NCBI GenBank assembly: GCA_942493125.1
Contig: OW818667.1
Coordinates: 620,001-684,000 of the forward strand
Reading direction: 5' to 3'
From: Fusibacter_C sp942493125
GTDB lineage: Bacteria; Bacillota; Clostridia; Peptostreptococcales; Acidaminobacteraceae
Length of the DNA: 64,000 nucleotides
Positions 24,369 through 34,329 of the stretch are shown here, in pieces; the first letter of the stretch is position 1, and each line of letters begins with the position of its first letter. A model generated the notes under the pieces. The model did no database searches, was not told where the DNA came from, and saw only the letters and a program-made list of their open reading frames with translations. Made by a program: the position numbers and the translations under genes.

Positions 24369-26984
24369 TTACTTTCTCAAATCTTCCAATTCTCTTTTAT
24401 AGGTCATGACATCCTGAATCACTTGGGTTACATTATCTGCCTGTAATACCACAAGATCTCCCTTTTGAGCCATATTGAGCGCTAATTGGGTGGCTTCTTT
24501 TTCATCATCAACTATTGTTATCATATCTGGTGTAAAACCACTGCCCAGCAATCCCTCTTTTACAAGACGTGCCGTCTCACCAAGCGTTCTTCCCCTCGGG
24601 TCTGCATCGCAAATAACAATGTGATCATAGTAATTAGCCAAAGCACTCCCAAATGCCAATATATCCTCCGTTCTTCGATTGCCGACACCTGAGGCCATTC
24701 GAATTTTTCTACCTGGCATCAATTCTTTGATAAAGTCACCCGTCGCCTTTAAAGCGCCTATATTATGGCCATAGTCGACAACCACCTTAAAATCGCCTAA
24801 ATCAATAACATTCATTCTGCCAGGTGATTGACCAATTGATGGACTGAAGCTGACCAATCCTGCTCTGATTCTGGTCTCATTCACGCCTAGAGCAGCTGTT
24901 GCAGCTACCGCTGCCATGACATTCTCAATGTTGAACCAAGCTTTACCCTCAAATGTAATGGGCACTTCTATGACACTGGCTACGATTGAAAGCCAGCCTT
25001 TTCTCTGAATGATGATTTTACCATCTTGAATCGTAACGTTTAAATTCCCTTTATCATAATTTGTCTTAAGCGCTGGATGTTCCGGATATCTTGAAAACAA
25101 AATCGGATGCCCCGGTGTTTTATCCATACGGGAAAGCACTAAGGGATCATCTGCATTGAAAACTGCGAAACCTGATGGTTTTACAGATTCAACAACTGTT
25201 GATTTCAATCTGGTCAATTCCTCTAAGGTGTCAATACCACCTTCTCCTAAATGATCAGAGGAGACATTGAGAAAAACCCCTACATCACTTTCGTTGTATC
25301 CAAGACCTCGCCTTAATATGCCACCCCTAGCCACTTCGAGAACGGCCATATCGATGGTGGCATCCATCATAACTTTTCTAGCACCTTCCGGACCGCTATA
25401 ATCACCCTTTAGGATGGGAATGTTATCGATGATCACAGCATCAGTGGACGTCATGCCCACAATTTTACCACTCAGTCCTAAAATATGAGAAATAAGTCTT
25501 ATTGTCGTGGTTTTACCATTGGTTCCAGTTACTGCAACAATCGGAACACTATGCGTTGAACCAGGTGGAAAAAGCATATTAACTATGTAGGCGCCAATAT
25601 TTCGCTGTATGCCTTTAGATGGGTTCAGATGCATTCTAAACCCAGGTGCGGCATTGACTTCAACAATTCCCGAAGTATCACACGTAAGTGGTTTTTCTAG
25701 TGACTCTGCAATTAAATCTATGCCGATGACATTCAGACCAATAATCTGTGAAATGCGTTCAGCCATCAATTGATTCAGCGGATGAACATTATCCGTGACA
25801 TCGATGGCAGTGCCACCCGAGCTAAGATTCGCCGTCGATTTGACATAGCACTTTTCACCCTTAGCAAGAATACTCTCGAGGGTTAGCTGATTTATTGCCA
25901 GCAATCTTTCAGTCATACAATCTGCATTGATGCGCGTCAGACTTTTTTCGTGACCAAAGCCTCTGTTTGGATCATTGTTCACTTCGTCGATTAATCCTTC
26001 AATGGTATCTTTTCCATTTCCGATGACAAAGGCGGGTTCCCTAAGCGCTGCCGCCACAAATTTTCCACCTATGACAAGGATTCTGTAGTCAAAGCCTTCC
26101 AGATATTTTTCCACGAGACAGGTATCGCAAACTTCACAAGCGGTTTCATAAGCAATAAGCAAATCTTCAGCATTGACCACATTTATGGTTATGCCTCTGC
26201 CATGATTGCCGACCAACGGTTTAACCACTACAGGGTATCCTATATCTTCAGCAACCATCAAAGCTTCTTCCACACTACAAACGGACCGGCCTTCTGGAAC
26301 AGGAATGCCCATGGATGACAGAAGCTTTTTCGACATTTCTTTATCGTCGGCGATCTCCACACCTAAAGCAGAGGTATTGTCCATCATAGTAGCTTGAATT
26401 CTTCTTTGACGCGCACCTTGACCTAACTGCACATAGTTATCTTCATTGAGGCGAAAATGTGAGATGCCGCGACTTTTAGCTTCGTCGACAATGGCTTGCG
26501 TCGAGGGTCCTAATAAACTAGATGCCGCGATCAATTTAAGTTCTTCAATCAGAGGCTTTACATCTGTCAAGATTCCCATGAAGAGTTTTTCCACCAAATC
26601 GACAGCCATTTCGCCAGCTCGTAACCCTGATTTATAATCTATGTAGCGATAGACCAAATTGTATACACCCTTATCTTTGGTGTCAAACGTTTTACCAAAA
26701 CCGACTTCGTATCCTGCAAGACATTGGAGTTCCAAAGCGACATGTTCAACGACATGACCTGCCCAGGTACCTGATACCAGTCGCTCATAAAACCCGCCAA
26801 CCACTCCCGGAGAGCATCTATGCTCTATTAGGCTCGGCATCATCTTTGATATATTGTCTTTAAATTCTGGCACCTGATCCGTTGGTATTTCTTCAAGATG
26901 CCCAATATCCAACTGCATAAAAATAACTGGGTGTCTGCTATAGTAATTCGCTCCTCGAATAGCTCTCATTTCAATTATTTTCAC
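24369..26984 (-). CDS. cphA: Cyanophycin synthetase
   Basis: The 871-aa enzyme polymerises Asp and Arg into the nitrogen store cyanophycin. It shows the typical N-terminal domain (RGANYYSRHPVIFMQLDIG), an ATP-grasp module (about 215-470; YPVVVKPLVGNHGRGITINV, LVEKYLEGFDYRILVIGGK, IDLIAESLEKPLT) and a Mur-ligase-like module (about 480-870; P-loop VAVTGTNGKTTTIRLISHIL, MDNTSA earlier as substrate region). Length is standard. It overlaps cphB by 4 bases (ATGA type), giving a cphB-cphA operon. The host probably stores nitrogen; cphA also occurs in some spore formers. Confidence 0.96.
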   Translation of the reverse strand: MKIIEMRAIRGANYYSRHPVIFMQLDIGHLEEIPTDQVPEFKDNISKMMPSLIEHRCSPGVVGGFYERLVSGTWAGHVVEHVALELQCLAGYEVGFGKTFDTKDKGVYNLVYRYIDYKSGLRAGEMAVDLVEKLFMGILTDVKPLIEELKLIAASSLLGPSTQAIVDEAKSRGISHFRLNEDNYVQLGQGARQRRIQATMMDNTSALGVEIADDKEMSKKLLSSMGIPVPEGRSVCSVEEALMVAEDIGYPVVVKPLVGNHGRGITINVVNAEDLLIAYETACEVCDTCLVEKYLEGFDYRILVIGGKFVAAALREPAFVIGNGKDTIEGLIDEVNNDPNRGFGHEKSLTRINADCMTERLLAINQLTLESILAKGEKCYVKSTANLSSGGTAIDVTDNVHPLNQLMAERISQIIGLNVIGIDLIAESLEKPLTCDTSGIVEVNAAPGFRMHLNPSKGIQRNIGAYIVNMLFPPGSTHSVPIVAVTGTNGKTTTIRLISHILGLSGKIVGMTSTDAVIIDNIPILKGDYSGPEGARKVMMDATIDMAVLEVARGGILRRGLGYNESDVGVFLNVSSDHLGEGGIDTLEELTRLKSTVVESVKPSGFAVFNADDPLVLSRMDKTPGHPILFSRYPEHPALKTNYDKGNLNVTIQDGKIIIQRKGWLSIVASVIEVPITFEGKAWFNIENVMAAVAATAALGVNETRIRAGLVSFSPSIGQSPGRMNVIDLGDFKVVVDYGHNIGALKATGDFIKELMPGRKIRMASGVGNRRTEDILAFGSALANYYDHIVICDADPRGRTLGETARLVKEGLLGSGFTPDMITIVDDEKEATQLALNMAQKGDLVVLQADNVTQVIQDVMTYKRELEDLRK

Positions 26985-27868
26985 GGAAAGATCGCCTCAC
27001 TTTCAGTGCGATACATAAGTTCAAAATCATCGGGTTTCAAGTATTTTTTCTCACTTAGATTATATCCATAGCCATTTACGATTGTGTGTATAGCCAAATT
27101 TTCTATGGCAATGGGATCATCAAAATCTATATCCGCAACATTCGTATGTTTAAGATGCTGACCATCCATAATCACCGTGACACCGCCACCAATAGCTCTT
27201 AAAATATGGCCATCCTCAATCACAACTGCTGCATCTTCACCAAGACCGATTCCAGTTATACCAGAATTCATACATACAACTTCCATGAGTCGACTGAACC
27301 TTCCGCGTTCAACAAAATGAGTATCAATGATGACGTTGTCGATGAGGCCCATACCTGCAGACACTTTAACAGTGCCCTTGCGCAGCGCTGTCTTTCCCTC
27401 TCCTCCATAAATCATGGTCCTGGACATAGCGCTAGCTCCAGCACTGGTACCTGCTATGATGAAATACTCTTGCTCATATTTGCGATGAATCTCTTTTTCT
27501 ATTAAAGACCCTCCCAAAACACTAGTGATTCGCAATTGATACCCTCCAGTGAAAAAAATAACGTCAGCTGCAGTGATGCGCTCCAATAAGCTAAGATCAT
27601 TGGCTTGCTCACGCGTTGCTATATGCATGAGCCCTACCGTATGATCACTTTCATTGGTAAAAGTCTTTAAGTAAGCCCTGCCAGCATCTTCTGAAAAACG
27701 ACTCGCAGTCGTTATAATTTCAATGGTTTTCTTTTGCTTTTTCACAAGTGACAATATCGTGTATAGAATCCGCATATCAAATTCTTTGTCTTCATTCCCG
27801 CCGATGGCCACCAACAGACCTTTTGGTAGAATTTGATGTCTTCTAATATTGGGTAACTTATTGTCCAT
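26981..27868 (-). CDS. cphB: Cyanophycinase
   Basis: The 295-aa serine peptidase (family S51) cuts cyanophycin to beta-Asp-Arg dipeptides. It carries LVAIGGNEDKEFD near the start, FFTGGYQLRITSVLGG, the nucleophile Ser in IAGTSAGASAMS, and VIIDTHFVERGRFSRLMEV. Length fits intracellular CphB forms, and there is no signal peptide. It is the first gene of the operon with cphA, so synthesis and mobilisation are coexpressed. Confidence 0.96.
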   Translation of the reverse strand: MDNKLPNIRRHQILPKGLLVAIGGNEDKEFDMRILYTILSLVKKQKKTIEIITTASRFSEDAGRAYLKTFTNESDHTVGLMHIATREQANDLSLLERITAADVIFFTGGYQLRITSVLGGSLIEKEIHRKYEQEYFIIAGTSAGASAMSRTMIYGGEGKTALRKGTVKVSAGMGLIDNVIIDTHFVERGRFSRLMEVVCMNSGITGIGLGEDAAVVIEDGHILRAIGGGVTVIMDGQHLKHTNVADIDFDDPIAIENLAIHTIVNGYGYNLSEKKYLKPDDFELMYRTESEAIFP

Positions 27869-27961
27869 TTCTAACCTCCATGATCATCTATTATTGTTCC
27901 ATACTTATTCGCTTAGATGTATATTCATACCCATCAAAATTAATTTTCTGCAATTAATAAT

Positions 27962-28000
27962 AAAAAAAGGCATGACCTCTTCTGAAGTCATGCTTTTTTG
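27962..28000 (-). terminator. Terminator overlapping the end of the LacI gene
   Basis: GCATGAC (minus strand) pairs with GTCATGC, with A-run before and TTTTTTT after. The stop codon of the regulator lies inside the stem. Confidence 0.88.
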
Positions 28001-29001
28001 AAACTGTCTCTTATCACCAATTGAGTTGCTACTGATACTCTGCAAGGTACGACTCTATCATTGGAAATCCTATCTATCAACGTCTTTACAGCGATGACGC
28101 CCATCTGTTCAGAGTGAATCTTTAGGGTTGAAAGTGCAGGCGTTGTGAACTTTGCTTGAGGAATGTCGTTGAAGCTAATCAATGATAACCGGTCTGGAAT
28201 GCGTACGCCTAACTCATAAAAAGCTCTAAGCACGCCTACTGCCATAGAATCGTTGGCAACGATTAAGCATTTTGGCAAATCTTCCATATCGATATTGGCT
28301 TTGACAAGTTCATAAGCTGAATCTGATGAAAATGATCCAATCCAAATCCACTTCTCATGATAAGTACCTGCTTTATGCATTTCACTTGTGAACGTAATCT
28401 CGCGTTGATCAAGTTTGTTGGTTAAAGTATCCTGCAGGTCACGCCCACCAATATATCCAACGTCCGTTATATTTTGTTCCGACAAAAACTTCAAGATTTT
28501 TTTCATCCCCGCGTCAAGATTGACTGTCACAGCGTCAAAACGTTCATCGTCTGGATCACTATCTAGGAATACGAGGTGCTCAAATTGCTGCGCAAGTTGA
28601 TTGACCTGTTCAGGTGCAAAGGAACCTACGGCTATTGCACCATTAGATTTATTTATCAGTGAGGTATCTATTGTATCATTGGCATATATGCGATGTATTG
28701 CAATCCCTCTTTTCTTACATTCTTCGTCAATACCGAAGCGTATCGCCAAATAGTATGGATCTTCAATCTCCAGTTGGCTTGTAAAAGCGCATACGACAAT
28801 GATTATTAAATCAGACTGCGACATATTCAAACGTGAAGAATACTTTTGAATCAAAGGAATGTACTCAAGTTCTTCAGCCGCTTCATAGATTTTTATGCGG
28901 GTTTCTTCTCTGACACTTATGTTTTTATCGCCATTGAGCACTCTTGAAACGGTGGCAGGTGATACCCCTGCTTTCTGTGCAATTTCTTTAATAGTAACCA
29001 T
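27988..29001 (-). CDS. LacI family transcriptional regulator
   Basis: The 337-aa repressor has the LacI helix-turn-helix (VTIKEIAQKAGVSPATVSRVLNGD) and a periplasmic-binding-like effector domain (about 60-335; DRLSLISFNDIPQAKFTTPALSTL). The last gene of the glycoside cluster on this strand, it has its own upstream tandem repeats containing TTAAAAGATTT, which also occurs at the ABC operon promoter. It likely represses both until a sugar binds. The sugar is probably a beta-galactoside or its product. Confidence 0.93.
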   Translation of the reverse strand: MVTIKEIAQKAGVSPATVSRVLNGDKNISVREETRIKIYEAAEELEYIPLIQKYSSRLNMSQSDLIIIVVCAFTSQLEIEDPYYLAIRFGIDEECKKRGIAIHRIYANDTIDTSLINKSNGAIAVGSFAPEQVNQLAQQFEHLVFLDSDPDDERFDAVTVNLDAGMKKILKFLSEQNITDVGYIGGRDLQDTLTNKLDQREITFTSEMHKAGTYHEKWIWIGSFSSDSAYELVKANIDMEDLPKCLIVANDSMAVGVLRAFYELGVRIPDRLSLISFNDIPQAKFTTPALSTLKIHSEQMGVIAVKTLIDRISNDRVVPCRVSVATQLVIRDSFKKA

Positions 29002-29024
29002 AATTCACCTACTTACATTTTAGT

Positions 29025-29070
29025 AAATCTTTTAATGATGAAATCTTTTAATGATGAAATCTTTTAATTA
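29025..29070 (-). repeat. 16-bp tandem repeats upstream of the LacI gene
   Basis: AAATCTTTTAATGATG is present at 29025-29040 and 29041-29056 without change, and a partial third copy (AAATCTTTTAATTA) is at 29057-29070. Just before, TTTTAGTAAATC resembles the operator half-site at the ABC operon (36.57-36.63 kb). This looks like a cluster of LacI binding sites. Confidence 0.7.
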
Positions 29071-29110
29071 TTATATCATATCTATTATTAATTTAGCGAA
29101 TCAGAAAATA

Positions 29111-29158
29111 GAAATATGACGCAGCTGATCTTGGGGAGAACTGGCCGCGTCATATTCT
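29111..29158 (-). terminator. Possible terminator after the GH63-like gene
   Basis: AATATGACGC pairs with GCGTCATATT across a 24-base loop. The tail is T-rich but broken by C and A, so strength is uncertain. The LacI promoter region follows. Confidence 0.5.
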
Positions 29159-29171
29159 AGGATTTAGCTCT

Positions 29172-30368
29172 CTATTCATTCGATTGACACGCTAAGATAG
29201 TAAAAACTGAAGCTGTCCATGCAAAACCAGTATCTACAAGTCCTTCACCCGTTAATGGATCAAAGTTCTCAGCGAAACCACCCGTCATGATACATTGGAT
29301 ATATTTATCTCTGATGCGATCTGCCCAAAGGGGCTCTGATGTTCGCTTCAGCGCATCAATCATCAAAAGTGTCGTCGGTGCCCAAATTGGACCACGCCAG
29401 TAACCATTGTATTTATAATATGGGCTATTGATCTTCTCAGTTGCGAAGCCAAATGGTGTTTCAAACTCAGATAAATCGCGTTTGAGTTTGACAATAATAT
29501 CATCTGGTAAACATTTAGAAAGCAATAATGGCAATAAACGTTGCAAAGTACCATCCATTCGAATGATGCGCTTTTCAGGCCATTTGATGGCGTTGAACGC
29601 TTTGCCATCCCACAACTTTTCAATGAAATTTGTCATCAACGTATCATAAGTCTTTTTCCATTTATCCGCTCTACTTTGATCAGGTGCATAATCGATCAGA
29701 AACTGGATTTGAAGCAAAAGGAACGTCGTCAAATCTGGTGTGATGACTGGTACACCTTCGCTGAAGAACGTGCCATTATCCCATCCTGAATCATCTTGAA
29801 CAAATGGATGCACACCTTCTGAAACGAGATAGGTCGCAAAACGCCACTCACCGACGTTACCTAGCTGGATTTCAATAACTTTGTTCCCAATTGCTGACCA
29901 ATCCGCATGTATTTCTCCATCACCGAGACATTTATGAATCCCCATCTTGATTTCTTTAAAATAGCTGGTAAATTCCCAATGCGCGGATCCGATTTGTGCG
30001 ATCGTGTTGTATTTATGCGCAACTGCTTCGAGTTTAACGTTTATTACAGAAGATAACGTCCTTATTCTAAAGACTTCTTCATCTTCAAAAGCGATTTCCA
30101 TAAATGACAAGTCGTCATAAGTTGCCGTAAGCAAACTCGGTGTCACTACAAAGCGGATTTCTGAGAGGTCAATCGATCCATTCGCATTACTTGAATCACC
30201 ATTTTGAGTCGTTTCAAAAGCAAACTTAAATAAACAGCCAGGATCAAGGTCACCGCCTCGAATATCTCGAATGAATAAATGTGATTTTTCCTCTGCCTTC
30301 ATGATTGAAAAAACCGTATAGGCACCTCTGGTACTAAATGGTATTTTTATCAGATCGATCGCTTTCAT
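29172..30368 (-). CDS. GH63/GH37-like (alpha/alpha)6 glycosidase
   Basis: The 398-aa protein has the pattern of MGH1-like glycosyl hydrolases (glucosidase, trehalase-like barrel): QDDSGWDNGTFF as catalytic region, YNGYWRGPIWAPTTLLMIDALKR, and GFAENFDPLTGEG with the probable catalytic acid/base. Length suits a catalytic domain with a beta-sandwich N-terminal part. It overlaps the end of the beta-galactosidase gene by 35 bases and starts at ATG 30368 with AGGAG, so it is in the same operon. Substrate is unknown; alpha-glucosides or galactosyl oligosaccharides are candidates. Confidence 0.8.
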   Translation of the reverse strand: MKAIDLIKIPFSTRGAYTVFSIMKAEEKSHLFIRDIRGGDLDPGCLFKFAFETTQNGDSSNANGSIDLSEIRFVVTPSLLTATYDDLSFMEIAFEDEEVFRIRTLSSVINVKLEAVAHKYNTIAQIGSAHWEFTSYFKEIKMGIHKCLGDGEIHADWSAIGNKVIEIQLGNVGEWRFATYLVSEGVHPFVQDDSGWDNGTFFSEGVPVITPDLTTFLLLQIQFLIDYAPDQSRADKWKKTYDTLMTNFIEKLWDGKAFNAIKWPEKRIIRMDGTLQRLLPLLLSKCLPDDIIVKLKRDLSEFETPFGFATEKINSPYYKYNGYWRGPIWAPTTLLMIDALKRTSEPLWADRIRDKYIQCIMTGGFAENFDPLTGEGLVDTGFAWTASVFTILACQSNE

Positions 30369-33300
30369 AAGGTGACTCCTTAGGTTTTATGCGCCATGTG
30401 TAGCCGTACTCAAAATCGATGGGCTTTAATTTGTGTGCTGGTGAAGGCTCTGGACCGCAGCTGTTGCTGCCAAGTCCATTGACTTTATAATCTAGGTGCA
30501 AGAAACAGCCGTCAGACTCAAGTTTGTTCATGTGTTTGGCATTTTCAATCTGTGTGTCGCTGTATGCTCTTATAGCAAAATTCGCAGCCTTTTTCATTGA
30601 AATTTGAACGAGATGGTCATCATATTCAAGCTCTATCTCTGATATGGCACCACGGTTCCCATTGTCTTGGGGATATGGATAGTGTGTGAATAACGTTTCC
30701 ATCGTCGCTTCATGTCTCCCCATAAATGCTGACATTTTGCTGTCAGGATAGTTTTCACTTGGTCCTAAACCATGATAATTGACCTTATTAGGTGTCTGCG
30801 CAAGACTTGATACAGTGCCAATCTTAGGTAATGATGCTTGAAAAAAACGCTTTGGATCTTTAAATTGTCCGTAAAAATCAAATTCAAGGGTCCCATTCAA
30901 TCCAATACGCACACAACTCTTGATTTTATAGTACCACGTCTGATTCGGCGCGCCTACTATAGAATGCATGGTGATTCGCACTGCCCCACCATCAGGTTCT
31001 TCATCCCATTCAAATGATTCTGGATACACCTTTGCAAGATTCAGTGCATATCGATCTACCCAATCGCGTTTCACATACATGTCGTTGTCAATGGGTGCAC
31101 GCCAAAAGTTTATCTCTGGCCCTTTCTTAAGAAAGGCCACACCATCAAAACAATATGAGGTAAGCAAACCGTCTATTTTATCGAAACACACTCTAAATTT
31201 TTGTTCAGAATCGCTTAGTGACAAAGAATCCTGCGTTTCTATAACTGTAAGGCGTTTATATTGTTGTCCGTTTGTTCTATTTGAAGCGTCACTTGTGTCG
31301 TTCGTGTCGTTCGTGTCGTTCGTATCAATTTGATATGCAGTCGCGTTTGTCAGTATCTGATGTGACGTAATTTCAAGCCCTTCACAACGCGTATCGATCG
31401 CTCTAAGCATCAGCCCATCGTAGAGCGCATTATTGTCAGGCTCAACATCTGTCATCTGAACAATTGCCATTTCTGGGTTCGTCGTGAGTCTACCATCCAG
31501 TAAATTTAAAAAGATTTTTCCTTTTGGTTGAACACCTTGCAATTTAAATGCACATCCAAAGTCACAGCCCGATAACGTGAACCTTACATGATCAAGCGTC
31601 AAATGATCATAATCATTTTCAATACTAAAACTGATTGTGTTCGCATCGCTCGTAAGGTCGTCGGACGTTTCAACCCAAATAGGCGTGTACACTTTTTTCA
31701 CTTCTGCAAGTGCTGGTGAAGGGGTTCTGTCTGGGAATAAGAGGCCATCACAATTAAAGTTGCCATTGTGTGGTGCATCACCATAGTCACCTCCGTATTT
31801 ATAGAACACTTTTCCAGCTTCATCATAACTTCGAATCCCGTGATCAATCCATTCCCATATAAATCCGCCATGAAGGCGTGGGTATTTTCTAAAAAGCTGT
31901 TGGTATTCATAAAGGCCACCTGGTCCATTGCCCATGGCATGTGCATATTCACATAAAAGATGGGGTTTTGTGCCATCGGTTGATTTTCCAATTTCCTCTA
32001 GGCGTTCCAAACGCGTGTACATCGTGCTGTATACATCAGCAACTTCCACATCCCGGTCGCCTTCATAGTGAATGAGCCTTGAAGCGTCAATACCTCTAAT
32101 TGCATCTGCCATGGCGATGAAATTTCTACCAAATTCAGATTCATTGCCAAGAGACCACATAATCACCGACGGCCTATTTATATCCCTTTTCACGAGACGA
32201 AACGCACGATCGACATAAGCCTCTGTCCAAAGCGCATCCTCAGTGATCCAGTCATAACGTCCTGTAAGTTCAAACCCGTGGCATTCAAGATCTGCTTCGC
32301 TGATGACATAAAGACCGATTTCGTCACATAACGCGTAAAATTCCGGGGCATTGGGATAATGGGCAGTTCTTACCGCATTCATGTTGCTGCGCTTCATAAG
32401 TTCCAAATCATAGCGCATGTCTTCAACTGAAACGGTTCGTCCCGTATCACAATGAAAGTCGTGACGATTCACCCCTTTAAAATGAATCGGCTGACCATTG
32501 ATTAATATCAGATGGCCTTGTACTTTTATCTCGCGAATACCTACTTTGTCTTGAATACTGTAAACCGTCAAACCATCACGTTTTAAACCGATTGAAAGAT
32601 CGTAAAGATTGGGCGTCTCAGCGGTCCATAGTTTTGGTGCATCCACGTCTAAAGATAATGAAAACCAATTATCAGCGTTTAAATCACATGTCTTTTGATC
32701 GTCTGCTTGAAATTTGGTTCTGCAAGTGGAAACTGGGATCCCTTCATGGCTTAATACTGTTTCTATCTCATAAACTAGATCAACTTGAGTATCTGTATCT
32801 AATAACGTTTCATGTGTTAAGTTAAACGAATCTGAGATGCGCAACTTTAAGTTTAATATAGCTTGCGTATAATCATCATTTAACTGAGAAAAACACTGAA
32901 AATCTTCAATCCGCTCAGTTGGTAATATCAGCCATTCCACGCTTCTAAAGATGCCACTGAGCCACCACATATCCTGATCTTCAAGATAGGTGCCTATGCT
33001 CCATTTTTTGACGATGACGCGAAGGGTATTTTCACCAAGTCTTAAATCGTTGGTCATATCAAATTCGCTCGTGTAACGCGAACCGGTACTATCCCCTAGC
33101 TTAAGGCCGTTGAGTATCACTTCAAAGGCACTGTCGACGCCATGAAAACGCAACCGATGTTCAATTGTCTTGTCAATCTGGTCACTGCTCACCATAAATG
33201 TGCGTTCATAAACCCCAGTTGGGTTTTTAGCTGGCACATAGGGAGGCAAGATAGGAAATTGATAGTAAAGATCTGTGTAATGCATCTGATCATAGCCTTC

Positions 33301-33480
33301 AAGTTGCCAGCAAGAAGGCACTTTGATTTCATCCCAGTCCGTGATTTGCTCTGGCATGCGGCCTGGTGCATCATAATAGCGAAAACGCCAAGTACCGTCC
33401 AACGTGATGACAGATTCATGCACGCTCTTGAAGAAAGCTCTCGACTCTATGCGATTTTGCATGAGGTGTAATTTATCCAT
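30334..33480 (-). CDS. lacZ: Beta-galactosidase, glycoside hydrolase family 2
   Basis: The 1048-aa enzyme has LacZ-type architecture: jelly-roll N-terminal domain, two Ig-like domains, a TIM barrel (about 330-620) and a C-terminal Bgal_small_N domain. Active-site motifs are NRHDFHCDTGRTV, RTAHYPN, SLGNESEFGRN (acid/base Glu), LLCEYAHAMGNGPGG (nucleophile Glu) and HGGFIWEWIDHGI. An internal Asn-Asp-Thr repeat (TNDTNDTNDTSDASNRTNG) at about residues 715-740 is encoded by 9-bp repeats at 31290-31327. It is in an operon with the ABC importer. Start ATG 33480, 13 bases downstream of the permease stop. Confidence 0.95.
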   Translation of the reverse strand: MDKLHLMQNRIESRAFFKSVHESVITLDGTWRFRYYDAPGRMPEQITDWDEIKVPSCWQLEGYDQMHYTDLYYQFPILPPYVPAKNPTGVYERTFMVSSDQIDKTIEHRLRFHGVDSAFEVILNGLKLGDSTGSRYTSEFDMTNDLRLGENTLRVIVKKWSIGTYLEDQDMWWLSGIFRSVEWLILPTERIEDFQCFSQLNDDYTQAILNLKLRISDSFNLTHETLLDTDTQVDLVYEIETVLSHEGIPVSTCRTKFQADDQKTCDLNADNWFSLSLDVDAPKLWTAETPNLYDLSIGLKRDGLTVYSIQDKVGIREIKVQGHLILINGQPIHFKGVNRHDFHCDTGRTVSVEDMRYDLELMKRSNMNAVRTAHYPNAPEFYALCDEIGLYVISEADLECHGFELTGRYDWITEDALWTEAYVDRAFRLVKRDINRPSVIMWSLGNESEFGRNFIAMADAIRGIDASRLIHYEGDRDVEVADVYSTMYTRLERLEEIGKSTDGTKPHLLCEYAHAMGNGPGGLYEYQQLFRKYPRLHGGFIWEWIDHGIRSYDEAGKVFYKYGGDYGDAPHNGNFNCDGLLFPDRTPSPALAEVKKVYTPIWVETSDDLTSDANTISFSIENDYDHLTLDHVRFTLSGCDFGCAFKLQGVQPKGKIFLNLLDGRLTTNPEMAIVQMTDVEPDNNALYDGLMLRAIDTRCEGLEITSHQILTNATAYQIDTNDTNDTNDTSDASNRTNGQQYKRLTVIETQDSLSLSDSEQKFRVCFDKIDGLLTSYCFDGVAFLKKGPEINFWRAPIDNDMYVKRDWVDRYALNLAKVYPESFEWDEEPDGGAVRITMHSIVGAPNQTWYYKIKSCVRIGLNGTLEFDFYGQFKDPKRFFQASLPKIGTVSSLAQTPNKVNYHGLGPSENYPDSKMSAFMGRHEATMETLFTHYPYPQDNGNRGAISEIELEYDDHLVQISMKKAANFAIRAYSDTQIENAKHMNKLESDGCFLHLDYKVNGLGSNSCGPEPSPAHKLKPIDFEYGYTWRIKPKESPYESDRSDKNTI

Positions 33481-33492
33481 AATAAGTGCTCC

Positions 33493-34317
33493 TTACTTGA
33501 TGCCTGTGGTTGAGATGCCTTCAATAATCTGTTTCTGTGCAAAGAAGAAACCGATGAGAGGCGGTATACAGATAATCGATGTGATGGCCATGATCGCGGA
33601 CATATTGACGTCACCAACGCCTTTAAACTGCGCCAACCCAAGTGTCAATGTATATTTGGACTGATCGTTCAAGAAAATCAATGGCCCAAGGTAATCATTC
33701 CATACAGATAGTGAGTTGAACACTGCAATAAGAACAAGCGTCGGTTTGACAAGTGGCATATAGATTTTATAGTAGATTTGGAAATGGTTTGCCCCATCGA
33801 TCATAGCCGCTTCTTCTAACTCTCTTGGAATGTTGAGCAAGAATTGTCTGAGTAAAAAGATGTAAAATGGCGAGCCGAACCACGCCGGTACAATGAGCGG
33901 TTTCAGTGTATTGATCCAACCAAATGCGTTGAATTCCATATACATGGGAATCATGGTGACATCCCATGGGATCATCATCGTCGCCAGTAAGATGATAAAG
34001 AGCACATCTCTTCCCTTAAACTTGAATCTTGCAAAGCCATAGGCGACCAGAGAGCATGAAATGAGCTGTCCTATGGTCGTTCCAACAACGACAATCATTG
34101 AGTTGAAGAAATATTGTGTAAACGGTTGTGATGTCCACGCCTCTATAAAGTTACTGAAACTAAAACTCGATGGGATCCATACGGGTGGATATGCGTGGAG
34201 TTCCGCTTCTGCTTTGAATGCTGATGTAAGTGTCCAAAAAAAAGGAAAGAGGAACAAGAGGGTAAAGAAGATGAGCAGTGCATAGAGTGGTAGTTTTCGA
34301 ATGATTGATTGCTTCAT
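33493..34317 (-). CDS. Sugar ABC transporter permease, MalG type
   Basis: The 274-aa inner membrane permease of a carbohydrate importer has six transmembrane segments and the EAA motif (EEAAMIDGANHFQIYYKIYMPLVKP). It begins LPLYALLIFFTLLFLFPFFW. It lies between the MalF-type permease and the beta-galactosidase gene, tightly spaced. ATPase is not in the cluster, so a shared MsmX/MalK-type ATPase encoded elsewhere is probably used. Confidence 0.93.
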   Translation of the reverse strand: MKQSIIRKLPLYALLIFFTLLFLFPFFWTLTSAFKAEAELHAYPPVWIPSSFSFSNFIEAWTSQPFTQYFFNSMIVVVGTTIGQLISCSLVAYGFARFKFKGRDVLFIILLATMMIPWDVTMIPMYMEFNAFGWINTLKPLIVPAWFGSPFYIFLLRQFLLNIPRELEEAAMIDGANHFQIYYKIYMPLVKPTLVLIAVFNSLSVWNDYLGPLIFLNDQSKYTLTLGLAQFKGVGDVNMSAIMAITSIICIPPLIGFFFAQKQIIEGISTTGIK

Positions 34318-34329
34318 AGCCTTCTCTCC

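Noticed and set aside
31698..31991. 97-aa minus ORF inside lacZ
   Set aside because: Out-of-frame reading of the beta-galactosidase active-site region.
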